Shown one piece after another: positions 5,656 through 12,533 of a stretch of 18,148 bases of DNA. The position numbers and the translations under genes are program-made. Source of the DNA: JBBSWA01 sp038046485 (GTDB lineage Archaea; Nanobdellota; Nanobdellia; Woesearchaeales; SM23-78); the NCBI GenBank assembly GCA_038046485.1, contig JBBSWA010000019.1, forward strand, positions 1-18,148, read 5' to 3'. Position 1 is the first letter of the stretch. Each line of letters begins with the position of its first letter. The notes below the pieces were generated by a model that saw only the letters and a program-made list of their open reading frames with translations, was not told the origin of the DNA and did no database searches.

Positions 5656-7080
5656 ATGTCTTTAGACTATGCTCGGTTAGGGTTTAAGTGTGGTTTGGAG
5701 ATCCACCAACAGTTAGAGGGGGAAAAGTTATTCTGCCATTGTCCTACTCAGATCCGCAAGGAAGGCGCTGACTTTCTAGTGAAACGTCGTTTAAGAGCTT
5801 CAGCAGGGGAATCGGGCGCAAGGGATCAAGCAGCGGCCTTTGAGCAAGTCAAGCAAAAGGAGTTCATTTACCAGGGGTATCACGATTCCATTTGCTTGGT
5901 GGAATTAGATGAAGAGCCTCCCCACAATATAAACCCTCAAGCATTGCAAACCTCCATTCAAATAGCCAAGCTTCTCAACTGCAAGATCGCGGATCGGATC
6001 ATTTTCATGCGAAAAACTATAGTGGACGGAAGCAACACCTCGGCCTTTCAGCGTACCGCATTAATCGGTCGTAACGGATACTTAGAAGTGAATGGAAAAA
6101 AGGTGGGCATCACCGCGGTTTGCCTCGAAGAAGAAGCGTGCCAGGTCATGGAGCGAAAGGAAAAAGAAGATACCTACAATTTATCCAGGTTAGGGATTCC
6201 ACTCATTGAGATTGCTACGGACGCTTCCATCCATTCCCCTGAAGAATGTAAAATCGTAGCAGAAAAACTCGGGCTCATATTACGAAGTGTTCCGGGGATG
6301 AAGCGAGGCATTGGAACTATCCGTCAGGATGTGAACATTTCCATTAAGGGTGGTGCACGAACGGAAATCAAGGGGTTTCAAGAATACAAGGCCATTCCAA
6401 AAGTAGTTGATGTTGAAGTAATCCGGCAGTTGGATTTAGTCAAGCAAGGAAAACCCATTGATTCAGGCGTTCGAAAAGCCGAGGCCGATTTCACCACTTC
6501 TTTTTTAAGACCCATGCCAGGTGCCGATCGCATGTATCCAGAAACAGACGTCCAAATTATAATTCCTAAAATAGAGGAGCTGGCGAAAGTTGAATTATTA
6601 GAGGATAAAGCAAAGAAATTTATGGACTTAGGAATGAGTAAGGACTTAGCCATGAAGATCGTGAAATCAAGTGATTTGGCTTTGTTTGAAAATCTCTTAA
6701 AGTACAATAAGGTAAAGCCGGCCTTCATCGCAGAAACATTAATCTCCTATGATTCAGATATAAAAGGTAAATTCAAGGAAGCCGATCCGAAAAAGGTAAC
6801 TCCTAAACATTGGGAAGAACTCTTCAAAGAGTTGAATGAGGAAAAGATTGCAAAGACTTCAGTATTGGAAATTCTAGGAGACATTTGCACGGGAAAAAAG
6901 ATGGACTTGAAAAACTACGAAATTGTATCCGATGATGAATTAAAAAAAGAGCTGGAAAAGGTAATAAAGGAAAACCCTTCATCCCCCCCAGGAATGATCA
7001 TCGGTAAAATCATGGAGAAGTACAAAGGAAAAGTGGATGGAAAAAAGGTAGCTGAGTTAGCGAGCAAGATAAAGAGGTAA
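5656..7080 (+). CDS. gatE: Glutamyl-tRNA(Gln) amidotransferase subunit E, short form
   Basis: GatE phosphorylates Glu-tRNA(Gln) and amidates it with ammonia from GatD. The 474-aa protein shows the GatB/GatE cradle: GLEIHQQL (13-20), a LRASAGESG-like segment (47-54), DGSNTSAFQR (124-133), EEEACQ (158-163), GIGTIRQDVNIS (218-229), and RPMPGADRMYPETD (285-298). The tail from about 380 to 474 is the helical/YqeY-like tRNA-binding region. Classical archaeal GatE is about 620 aa and carries an AspRS-like insertion just before the RP-PG-RMYPETD segment. Here IRQLDLVKQG (256-265) runs directly into that segment, so the insertion is absent, which accounts for the missing length. The start is ATG 5656, probably leaderless, although GGGAAGGA precedes it. 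The next gene begins three bases after its stop. Confidence 0.96.
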   Translation: MSLDYARLGFKCGLEIHQQLEGEKLFCHCPTQIRKEGADFLVKRRLRASAGESGARDQAAAFEQVKQKEFIYQGYHDSICLVELDEEPPHNINPQALQTSIQIAKLLNCKIADRIIFMRKTIVDGSNTSAFQRTALIGRNGYLEVNGKKVGITAVCLEEEACQVMERKEKEDTYNLSRLGIPLIEIATDASIHSPEECKIVAEKLGLILRSVPGMKRGIGTIRQDVNISIKGGARTEIKGFQEYKAIPKVVDVEVIRQLDLVKQGKPIDSGVRKAEADFTTSFLRPMPGADRMYPETDVQIIIPKIEELAKVELLEDKAKKFMDLGMSKDLAMKIVKSSDLALFENLLKYNKVKPAFIAETLISYDSDIKGKFKEADPKKVTPKHWEELFKELNEEKIAKTSVLEILGDICTGKKMDLKNYEIVSDDELKKELEKVIKENPSSPPGMIIGKIMEKYKGKVDGKKVAELASKIKR

Positions 7081-7083
7081 AAC

Positions 7084-7686
7084 ATGTTTGTATATCTACT
7101 CATCGGAATCATCATTGTGTTATGGGCACTGCACAAGTTCTGGTTCCTGCGTGACCCGGATCGTAAAATACCCGCTGGAAATAACATCGTAAGTCCAGCA
7201 GATGGCCGTGTAATTCGCATCATGCCCTTTGACAACACCGAAGTCATCGTGGAAAAAGGCTTAGCAGGGCAAATTAAGGTCTTAACAGAAGATGTGGCTG
7301 CAGAAGGAAACATTGTAAGCATCTTCATGAGTCCAATGGATGTACACATCAACCGCTCGCCGATCAAGGGTGAAGTCAAGTACATCAAGTACCATTCAGG
7401 CAAGTTTAGACCGGCAAAGTATTTTGATGCTGTTTTTGACAATGAAAATGCCCAAACCTTGATTGTAGATAAAAAGCTTCGAGTAAAAGTCATCCAAATC
7501 GCAGGCATCATGGCTCGCCGTGTTGTTTCATTTCTAAAACCAGGCCAATGGGTGGAGAAGGGTGAACGCATCGGTTTGATCAAGTTAGGTAGTCAGTGCA
7601 CATTAGTCCTTCCCAAATCAGTCAAGTTAAAGGTCAAAGCAGGCGATTATGTGTATGGGGGAAGTACGATCATAGGAACGCTTTAG
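7084..7686 (+). CDS. asd: Phosphatidylserine/archaetidylserine decarboxylase
   Basis: The 200-aa protein belongs to the short PSD family. It has one N-terminal membrane helix (1-20), then FLRDPDRKIP and SPADGRV (37-43), FMSPMDVHINRSPIKG (81-96), and LGS at 168-170. In this family the proenzyme cuts itself between Gly and Ser; Ser170 would become the pyruvoyl cofactor at the head of a short C-terminal chain. The reaction removes CO2 from the serine head group to give ethanolamine lipid. With an adjacent head-group transferase and CDP-archaeol synthase, the substrate is most likely archaetidylserine. GAGGT at the end of gatE serves as the ribosome site. The symbol asd is used for archaeal members; psd would be equally acceptable. 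Confidence 0.93.
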   Translation: MFVYLLIGIIIVLWALHKFWFLRDPDRKIPAGNNIVSPADGRVIRIMPFDNTEVIVEKGLAGQIKVLTEDVAAEGNIVSIFMSPMDVHINRSPIKGEVKYIKYHSGKFRPAKYFDAVFDNENAQTLIVDKKLRVKVIQIAGIMARRVVSFLKPGQWVEKGERIGLIKLGSQCTLVLPKSVKLKVKAGDYVYGGSTIIGTL

Positions 7687-7725
7687 AACAAAAGCTTTTT
7701 TAAGGGTAGCCGTTTCTAGAAATGC

Positions 7726-8244
7726 ATGGCAAAGGGGTATCTTTCTATTTTCCAGGTAACATTCCCAGACATAGTGACCTTCCTAAACGTCTCATTAGGC
7801 TTCTCATCCATGGCAGCAAGCGCATTGCAGCATTGGGATGTAGCCTTTGCTCTTCTCATCGGTGCCATGATCATGGATTACTTGGATGGAAAGGTAGCCC
7901 GGGCGCTGAACCAAACCTCAGAACTCGGAACCAATCTAGACTCACTCTCTGACATGGTCTCATTCGGTGCCGCTCCTGCCTTTTTGCTCCTCTCAAAAAA
8001 TGGTTTTGCACCGATACTGTGGGTTACCAGCGTAATCTTCATTTCCTGCGGCGCCTTTCGTCTGGGAAGGTACAATCTATTGCATAAGGTAGTAAAGGGT
8101 TGGGTGGGAATGCCAATTACAACAAATGCCATCATCCTTCCTGTGGCGAGTTTCTTAACCTCAAACACAACAGTTTTAGCGATCCTTATGCTTCTTTCAA
8201 GTGGCTTGATGGTAAGTTCAATCAAGGTGAAGAGGTTCTTCTGA
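7726..8244 (+). CDS. CDP-alcohol phosphatidyltransferase (archaetidylserine synthase-like)
   Basis: The 172-aa membrane protein joins a head-group alcohol to a CDP-lipid. The family signature is complete: D51, D54-G55, A58-R59, G68, D72 and D76, in the spacing DxxDGxxARx8GxxxDxxxD. Several hydrophobic helices surround it, and MVSFGAAPAFLL (77-88) is typical of the serine-transferring subgroup. Together with the decarboxylase upstream and CDP-archaeol synthase downstream, archaetidylserine synthase is the likely role; archaetidylinositol or glycerol transfer is less likely. Start is ATG 7726 (another ATG at 7722 is out of frame). TTTTTTAA (7695-7702) lies about 27 bases upstream, so a second, leaderless promoter inside the operon is possible. 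Its TGA overlaps the next ATG (TGATG). Confidence 0.9.
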   Translation: MAKGYLSIFQVTFPDIVTFLNVSLGFSSMAASALQHWDVAFALLIGAMIMDYLDGKVARALNQTSELGTNLDSLSDMVSFGAAPAFLLLSKNGFAPILWVTSVIFISCGAFRLGRYNLLHKVVKGWVGMPITTNAIILPVASFLTSNTTVLAILMLLSSGLMVSSIKVKRFF

Positions 8245-8780
8245 TGTTTTTGCAAGTATTATACCTTTTATTACCTGCAGCCTTTGCAAACATGGCCCCG
8301 ATTTTCTTCAAGGATAGCTGGAAATGGCTTGACCGGCCTATAGATGGAAATAAAAAATGGAAGGGAAAACCCATTCTAGGGTCGCACAAGACCTGGCGGG
8401 GTTTCATTGCCGGAATTGTCCTAGGCATCCTTGTTGCCTTCTTGCAAAAACAACTTTGGGAGGCAGGAATTGGAAGGGCTTGGATTCTCATCAACTATGA
8501 ACATCTCTGGTTGTCACTGGGCTTTTGGATGGGCTTTGGCGCCATGTTCGGGGATAGTGTAAAGAGTTTTTTCAAGCGCCGGTCTAGTGTCAAACCGGGC
8601 GACCGATTCATGCCTTGGGATCAGATCGATTGGATTCTAGGCAGTTTGGTCTTTGTTTCGTTGTTCGTCCAAGTTCTTCCATGGCAGGTCTGGGCTTGGT
8701 GGTTGATCATCGGCTTTGCAGGCCACATCATCATTCGCCACATCTCTTATTGGTTAAAGATGGACAAGGATAAGTGGTAG
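8244..8780 (+). CDS. carS: CDP-archaeol synthase
   Basis: CarS activates digeranylgeranylglyceryl phosphate with CTP to make CDP-archaeol, the substrate of the transferase encoded just upstream. The 178-aa membrane protein has family features in order: NMAPIFFK (16-23), LGSHKTWRGFIAGI (45-58), FGAMFGDSVKSFFKRR (98-113), KPGDRFMPWDQIDWILGS (117-134), and hydrophobic helices between them, about five in total. Start is ATG 8244, overlapping the TGA of the previous gene, with AAGAGG about 10 bases before it; longer in-frame readings from 8100 lie inside the upstream gene. Its TAG touches the stop codon of the convergent regulator with no base between. Confidence 0.93.
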   Translation: MFLQVLYLLLPAAFANMAPIFFKDSWKWLDRPIDGNKKWKGKPILGSHKTWRGFIAGIVLGILVAFLQKQLWEAGIGRAWILINYEHLWLSLGFWMGFGAMFGDSVKSFFKRRSSVKPGDRFMPWDQIDWILGSLVFVSLFVQVLPWQVWAWWLIIGFAGHIIIRHISYWLKMDKDKW

Positions 8781-9311
8781 CTATTCATACACCAACTTTC
8801 CAATCTCTTCATATTTGTATTCTTGCAAGACCCCATAAACTTCATAGTCTTTGATGAATTCAGAAAACCTTTGTCGGATGCCCTTGAAGATCTTGTCAAA
8901 GTGGCCTTGGCTTTCAGCCATAATATCCAAAATATAATCCCATTTTCCGATGAGGCCAGCAATGTATGTTACATTCTTATTATTTTGTAAGAAGGTCAAA
9001 AATTCTTTTTCTTTTTCCGGACTTGGATTGTAGATGGAGATGAAAACATAGTTGATGATTGGAAAACCCATACTGGGAGGATTATAGACGGGCTTGAATG
9101 CGTAAAGAACTTTGGCTGTAATGAGTTTCTGGATGCGGTTGCGAATGGCATCTCGAGATAATCCTACTTTGCGAGAGAGTTCAGAAAGGGGTTTTCGGGC
9201 ATTATCATCCAGCTCCTTGAGAAGAACAAGATCGTACCGGTCAAATTTATACGGTTTTCCGTAAGTAAGGGAAGGGTCAAAACGGCCTGTTTCTATTTTT
9301 TCTGACTTCAT
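8781..9311 (-). CDS. Lrp/AsnC family transcriptional regulator
   Basis: The 176-aa protein has an N-terminal extension (1-22), then a winged helix-turn-helix (about 23-70) with DDNARKPLSELSRKVGLSRD followed by AIRNRIQKL, and a C-terminal ligand/oligomer (RAM) domain from about 85 with YIAGLIGKWDYILDIMAES. Lrp proteins bind DNA as dimers or octamers and sense amino acids. The sensed molecule cannot be told here. TTTATAAA (9334-9341) lies 26 bases before ATG 9311, so the mRNA is probably leaderless. AAAGCG (9312-9317) and CGCTTT (9356-9361) flank this promoter and could be autoregulatory half-sites. It diverges from the 191-aa gene, which it may also regulate. Confidence 0.93.
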   Translation of the reverse strand: MKSEKIETGRFDPSLTYGKPYKFDRYDLVLLKELDDNARKPLSELSRKVGLSRDAIRNRIQKLITAKVLYAFKPVYNPPSMGFPIINYVFISIYNPSPEKEKEFLTFLQNNKNVTYIAGLIGKWDYILDIMAESQGHFDKIFKGIRQRFSEFIKDYEVYGVLQEYKYEEIGKLVYE

Positions 9312-9428
9312 AAAGCGTAATATGCTATTCTTTTTTATAAATTTATCGTATTTTGCGCTTTTTTATAACAATATATATTTATATTAATATATGTAACTAT
9401 TAAGTAATAACAATAAAAGGTGATGAAA
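9312..9428. promoter_or_regulatory. AT-rich divergent promoter region with inverted AAAGCG/CGCTTT
   Basis: This 117-base gap is very AT-rich. On the minus strand TTTATAAA (9334-9341) serves the regulator. On the plus strand TTTATATT (9378-9385) lies about 47 bases before ATG 9429, matching the leadered genes. Inverted hexamers AAAGCG and CGCTTT at 9312 and 9356 bracket the minus-strand TATA box. Confidence 0.55.
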
Positions 9429-10004
9429 ATGAATACCCCCCAACCCAATCAAGATTTACTCAATGTAGTTAACGATATTGGTAACTTAATCGAACCAGAC
9501 CGAATCAGCAATACTCCTGAACTAAACCAGGTAAGATTTGGACTTCATGTACCTAAAATCCTTTTTAGAGATCCTGAACCCGGAGTATTAAACTTTGCAC
9601 TTAGCATGCCCTACCAAGTAGGAGGAGAAAATGAAGAGTATCTAGTAACTCCTGTACGATTGAATGGGTTTGGAAACAGAGCTATGTTTAACGTAGGATT
9701 CACACCTGAAGGAAGCGCTTTTCGTCAATACGGCCAAATGAGTCCTGAAGCAGCAAAAGAGCTTACAGAAAAATTTATTAAATACCGACCCGGACTTGAA
9801 AACGCTGTTGTAACCCTCGAAAAAGTTTCCCCTACAATTTATGAAACTCCACAAAATTCACTTAGAGGGCCTGCATTAAACGCATTTCATGCAAGAGGAA
9901 ATGTTCAAGTAACCCCTCCTTATAAGGGTTGGGCAAAGATGGCCGAAGTAGGATTAGTAGGTGGATTATGGAAATATGTAACCGTAGAAAAAGAAAAAGA
10001 GTAA
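9429..10004 (+). CDS. Hypothetical 191-aa cytoplasmic protein
   Basis: The protein has no signal peptide, membrane segment or motif I recognise. It starts MNTPQPNQDLLNVVNDIGNL and is built of short beta-like stretches such as VLNFALSMPYQVGG, LVTPVRLNGFG and AMFNVGFTPEG, with a conserved-looking C-terminus GWAKMAEVGLVGGLWKYV. ATG 9429 is chosen over GTG 9420 and ATG 9423 because GGTGAT (9419-9424) is the SD, as before thrS. The strong, AT-rich promoter suggests high expression. It is divergent from the Lrp-type regulator and ends two bases before the stop of the convergent glycosidase-like gene. Confidence 0.85.
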   Translation: MNTPQPNQDLLNVVNDIGNLIEPDRISNTPELNQVRFGLHVPKILFRDPEPGVLNFALSMPYQVGGENEEYLVTPVRLNGFGNRAMFNVGFTPEGSAFRQYGQMSPEAAKELTEKFIKYRPGLENAVVTLEKVSPTIYETPQNSLRGPALNAFHARGNVQVTPPYKGWAKMAEVGLVGGLWKYVTVEKEKE

Positions 10005-10006
10005 GC

Positions 10007-11104
10007 CTAATCCATCAGGTCCAAGTACATGGCAGCCCACAGCATGCCTTCATCACTCACGTGCAAAGCCGTCTTGTAGGGTTTTCCAAATGCATCAAAC
10101 ACTTCTAGAAAATTCTTATGGCGCTGGATGAGTTCAGTGTACTTTTTTAAATACACTTGGGCATAATTCAAATCGTACTTCTTTACAACCTGCAAGAAAC
10201 ACAATCCCAAGTGCATGAAGATGGCCGTGTGCTCATACTCCTTAGTCAACAATTGCACAGGAATCATACGGTGTTTAGCATGACCATTGGTATATTTTAG
10301 GGGAAAAGGCTGATCCAGGCCACTTTTGCGTAGCGTATCAAAGGCTTTTTGAAATCGTACTTTATCATCAAAGATCCCCGTCCAGAAAGGGAAGGTGGTG
10401 GCGTCCCCCGTAACAATGTTATGGCCCGAAAGGTCTTCTAAAAAGTGGGTTCCCGTCCAAAAATGGCGTTCGATGGTTTTAGCATAATCATATTGCTTAA
10501 GGGGGTTTTCAAGGCCTAACTTAGTGGCATAATGACTGAGCATGCCCAGCATGCAATTGGTATAGCAATCACTTTTACGAATAGCATGGTCTTTGATGCT
10601 GCTGACATGCACGTTTTTTCGAAGCAATCCAGAGGAAGGATCAATGTATTTTACGGCTTTTCGAATTTCGTTGTTAATGAAATCTTTGTGTTTTCGAACA
10701 AGGTCTTGAGCATCGGCAAGGGATAGGCTTCGTAAAAGGTAAGCGACAGATTCAGGGCTATACGTTGGAAAGTCAAAGGCCTTTCCTTGGGGAGTAATGG
10801 AGGTGGTTATCTTGCCACCTTTTTCAAAGCAGGTAAGAGCGTATTTTAGGGTATTTAAGACTTGGTTTTCATACCCCAAGTCCAATAGACTCTGCGTGCA
10901 CATGCCAAAGTCTCGGGTGTAAAACTGGCAGTAGTGCCCCGTGCTGGTCATGAAGTATTCATATTCATGGTTGTAGCAGTCCAGAATGATTTGGCGACAA
11001 ATCGCTTTTACATCACCAGGGTATTGGTTAAATCCCTTGCTATGAACATTTCGAGCTCGTTTGAAGATGCGCCAACCTTCTGAGATCATAGTAGGAGTAA
11101 TCAT
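10007..11104 (-). CDS. Six-hairpin glycosidase-like protein
   Basis: The 365-aa protein looks like an (alpha/alpha)6 toroid of the six-hairpin glycosidase superfamily: repeated helix pairs, with conserved-looking loops YCQFYTRDFGMC (58-69), PTYSPESVAYLL (113-124), VTGDATTFPFWTGIF (231-245) and FLEVFDAFGKPYKT (332-345). Asp and Glu in these loops are candidate catalytic acids. There is no signal peptide, so an intracellular sugar substrate (glycogen-like, trehalose-like or glycan fragments) is likely but cannot be specified. ATG 11104 is chosen because GGAGGAT precedes it at ideal spacing; the longer in-frame start at 11197 lies inside the upstream VOC gene. It follows that gene by 52 bases and is probably co-transcribed. 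Confidence 0.72.
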   Translation of the reverse strand: MITPTMISEGWRIFKRARNVHSKGFNQYPGDVKAICRQIILDCYNHEYEYFMTSTGHYCQFYTRDFGMCTQSLLDLGYENQVLNTLKYALTCFEKGGKITTSITPQGKAFDFPTYSPESVAYLLRSLSLADAQDLVRKHKDFINNEIRKAVKYIDPSSGLLRKNVHVSSIKDHAIRKSDCYTNCMLGMLSHYATKLGLENPLKQYDYAKTIERHFWTGTHFLEDLSGHNIVTGDATTFPFWTGIFDDKVRFQKAFDTLRKSGLDQPFPLKYTNGHAKHRMIPVQLLTKEYEHTAIFMHLGLCFLQVVKKYDLNYAQVYLKKYTELIQRHKNFLEVFDAFGKPYKTALHVSDEGMLWAAMYLDLMD

Positions 11105-11156
11105 AATATCCTCCAATACGAAAGGATTGTATTTAAAGGTATATGATGTGAAAGCC

Positions 11157-11555
11157 CTATTTTTGTGAAGGGAGTAAGATCTCCAGAAAATTCCCATCTG
11201 GATCTAAAAAAATCGTGATCTTACCATAACTGCGCTGTTCCGAACGAGTGAGCAGCTTTACTCCCTTTTTCTCAAGTTGTTGATTCATGGCTTCGAGTTC
11301 ATCTTCATCGTGAGCTTGAAATTGTACTAAAACAGGATTCTTTGTATTATACTCCCAAGTATACCTTTTTCGGTTGCTAACTGGTTCCAGAGCAAAAGTT
11401 GTTTTGCCCGTGTCAAAACCATACCAATTATCTTTTTCATTCATTCCTTTAAGAGGATTCATCCCAATGACATCTCGATAGAAACGTATGAGTTTAGAGT
11501 AATCTTCTGAGTACAAGTTGACATGACTGATGCGCCAATTTATTTTCTTTTCCAT
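11157..11555 (-). CDS. VOC (glyoxalase/dioxygenase superfamily) protein
   Basis: The 132-aa protein has the two beta-alpha-beta-beta-beta units of the vicinal-oxygen-chelate fold: RISHVNLYSEDYSKLIRFYR, a middle strand TTFALEP, then VLVQFQAHDEDELEA and the closing FLDPDGNFLEILLP. Likely metal-site residues are H in ISHV and E in FLEIL; the usual third ligand before FQAHD appears to be Q, so metal binding may be changed. The reaction cannot be told. ATG 11555 is preceded by GGTGATC (11558-11564), the window's best match to the archaeal anti-SD. Longer readings up to 11684 run into the tRNA gene upstream and are rejected. The tRNA's trailing T-run lies just before its ribosome site, so both may share a transcript. 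Confidence 0.88.
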   Translation of the reverse strand: MEKKINWRISHVNLYSEDYSKLIRFYRDVIGMNPLKGMNEKDNWYGFDTGKTTFALEPVSNRKRYTWEYNTKNPVLVQFQAHDEDELEAMNQQLEKKGVKLLTRSEQRSYGKITIFLDPDGNFLEILLPSQK

Positions 11556-11598
11556 GCGATCACCACCTATAATTATAAAAAAGGCGAGCCTGGGAGGA

Positions 11599-11685
11599 CT
11601 TTCATAGTTCACTACGAAGGTTTTTTGAACCAGCGAAGTTGCGTCAGCGACTTCGCGGCTCAAAGTTGTGAACGAAGTGAACAAC
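11599..11685 (-). other. tRNA-Arg intron 2 (T-loop, position 59/60)
   Basis: This 87-base intron has a textbook bulge-helix-bulge. The 4-bp helix is TTCA (11691-11688) with TGAA (11604-11601). Three-base bulges AAG (11687-11685) and AGT (11600-11598) are each cut after the second base. The T stem is the outer helix and GTTCACT/AGTGAAC the inner. Inside lie extra hairpins, including GCGAAGT/ACTTCGC. Confidence 0.87.
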
Positions 11686-11707
11686 TTTGAACCCCCGACC
11701 TACTGCT

Positions 11708-11772
11708 GTTTCCGCTTCTCGGCTGATGCTTTTGATACCGCAAGGGCACAGGTAAGCGATCGTCATCAAAGC
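11708..11772 (-). other. tRNA-Arg intron 1 (position 37/38)
   Basis: This 65-base intron lies at the canonical archaeal site after A37. T33-C34-C35 can pair with GGA at 11713-11711 and the anticodon stem closes beside the 3' splice site; the fourth pair (C32 with A) is a mismatch. GCTT (11772-11769) can pair with AAGC (11717-11714) in the intron, and TTTGAT with ATCAAA forms a further hairpin. The bulge-helix-bulge is therefore slightly relaxed. Confidence 0.8.
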
Positions 11773-11835
11773 TAGGAGGCAGTTGCGCTATCCAGGCTGC
11801 GCTACAGGCTCGTATCGTCGAAAAGGGAGCCCAGA

Positions 11836-11843
11836 TTTATAAA
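11836..11843 (-). promoter_or_regulatory. TATA box of the tRNA-Arg gene
   Basis: TTTATAAA is centred 28 bases before the tRNA 5' end on the minus strand, predicting a transcript start within about two bases of it. It is back to back with TTTATATA (11868-11875), which serves the plus-strand membrane-protein gene. Confidence 0.8.
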
Positions 11844-11867
11844 GGAAGCGGTGCCAGGCAAGTAAAG

Positions 11868-11875
11868 TTTATATA
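11868..11875 (+). promoter_or_regulatory. TATA box of the four-helix membrane protein
   Basis: TTTATATA is centred 26 bases before ATG 11898, so the mRNA is predicted to be leaderless. The two TATA boxes of the divergent pair are about 32 bases apart. Confidence 0.75.
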
Positions 11876-11897
11876 TTCAAAGAAAAGGAAAAAGGGA

Positions 11898-12377
11898 ATG
11901 AAAAAAGAAGAGGATTTCTTTCAGACCAATCCTCAAAAAGCCTCAGCAAAGGTGACGATTAATTCATTTATGATGGGCAGTTTATTTTTTATCTTAACCT
12001 TAATCTGGTCGTTAAATCCGGAGAAATTCAGCCCCTCCATCATAGCTCAATTGGTTTTAGCAGTCCCTCTTCTTTTTATGTCGAGCCTTGCTTATTCAAA
12101 GATTGGGTATTGGAAAGAGATAAAACTCTGGGATTATCTAGGGTGGTTTACAAATAACATCGGAAATATTTTCATCCTAAACGTGATTGGGTTAATGACG
12201 GCCATGTTTTACCCAACCTTAGCATGGATCTATTTCAGTTTAATTATTGTGTTAATGGGAGTCTATTCTTGGATCAATTGCATATACAATCCCCATTCAT
12301 TGCGGGAGAAGGCGTTCAAACTGATCTTTTTCTTAGTGGTACTTCTGCTGGGCGGAATCTTACCTTCACTAACTTGA
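11898..12377 (+). CDS. Four-helix membrane protein, unknown function
   Basis: The 159-aa protein has a short charged cytoplasmic start (MKKEEDFFQTNPQKASAK) and four hydrophobic segments: about 20-38 (INSFMMGSLFFILTLIWSL), 46-66, 88-118 (possibly two helices around FILNVIGLMTAMFYPTLAWI) and 141-157 (LIFFLVVLLLGGILPSL). No transport or enzyme motif is recognised. ATG 11898 follows a TATA box at leaderless distance; GGAAAAAGGGA before it is purine-rich but not a clear SD. It stands alone between the tRNA gene and the next promoter. The 155 bases after it hold a TTTCTATATAGAAA palindrome (12414-12427), a second TATA-like TATAAAAA (12430-12437) and then the next promoter. Confidence 0.82.
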   Translation: MKKEEDFFQTNPQKASAKVTINSFMMGSLFFILTLIWSLNPEKFSPSIIAQLVLAVPLLFMSSLAYSKIGYWKEIKLWDYLGWFTNNIGNIFILNVIGLMTAMFYPTLAWIYFSLIIVLMGVYSWINCIYNPHSLREKAFKLIFFLVVLLLGGILPSLT

Positions 12378-12413
12378 TCCCATTCAGGAAGTGTTGGAAG
12401 AAAGGTATATTAG

Positions 12414-12427
12414 TTTCTATATAGAAA
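12414..12427. repeat. 14-bp palindrome upstream of the 138-aa gene
   Basis: TTTCTATATAGAAA is a perfect palindrome lying about 55-65 bases upstream of the TATA box at 12480-12487. GAAAGGTATA before it and TATACCTTTTC after it form a second, wider inverted pair. It could be an operator; no regulator is indicated. Confidence 0.4.
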
Positions 12428-12479
12428 AGTATAAAAAGAGCCCCACACCAGTATACCTTTTCCCAGAAAAATAGAAACA

Positions 12480-12487
12480 TTTATATA
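12480..12487 (+). promoter_or_regulatory. TATA box of the 138-aa gene
   Basis: TTTATATA is centred 50 bases before ATG 12534, predicting an untranslated leader of about 24 bases that holds GGTGA (12520-12524). An ATG at 12518 in another frame overlaps that SD; it opens a poor, Arg-rich frame and is unlikely to be the product. Confidence 0.75.
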
Positions 12488-12533
12488 CTAGGGGTACTAA
12501 TATACACAAAGATCACAATGGTGAACAACCGCA

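Larger units (their letters stand above)
11585..11811 (-). tRNA. tRNA-Arg(CCT) with two introns
   Basis: Three exons join to a 75-base tRNA: 11811-11773, 11707-11686 and 11598-11585. The acceptor stem GAGCCTG/CAGGCTC is a perfect 7 bp with discriminator G; CCA is not encoded. The D arm is GCGC/GCGC with loop AGCCTGGATA. The anticodon stem ACTGC/GCAGT frames loop CTCCTAA, anticodon CCT, which reads AGG (Arg). The variable loop is AGGTC and the T arm GGGGG-TTCAAAT-CCTCC. Intron 1 (65 bases) is at 37/38; intron 2 (87 bases) is at 59/60. TTTATAAA (11836-11843) lies 28 bases before the 5' end and a T-run follows the 3' end. Confidence 0.93.

Noticed and set aside
8100..8243. N-terminal extension of CarS
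   Set aside because: It lies wholly inside the upstream transferase gene in another frame; the TGATG junction gives the normal start.
11556..11684. Upstream extension of the VOC protein
   Set aside because: The extension reads through the tRNA-Arg gene, and the SD GGTGATC at 11558-11564 fixes the start at 11555.
11708..11772. Box C/D guide RNA inside tRNA intron 1
   Set aside because: A C-box-like TGATGA is present, but no CTGA D box is found in the intron.
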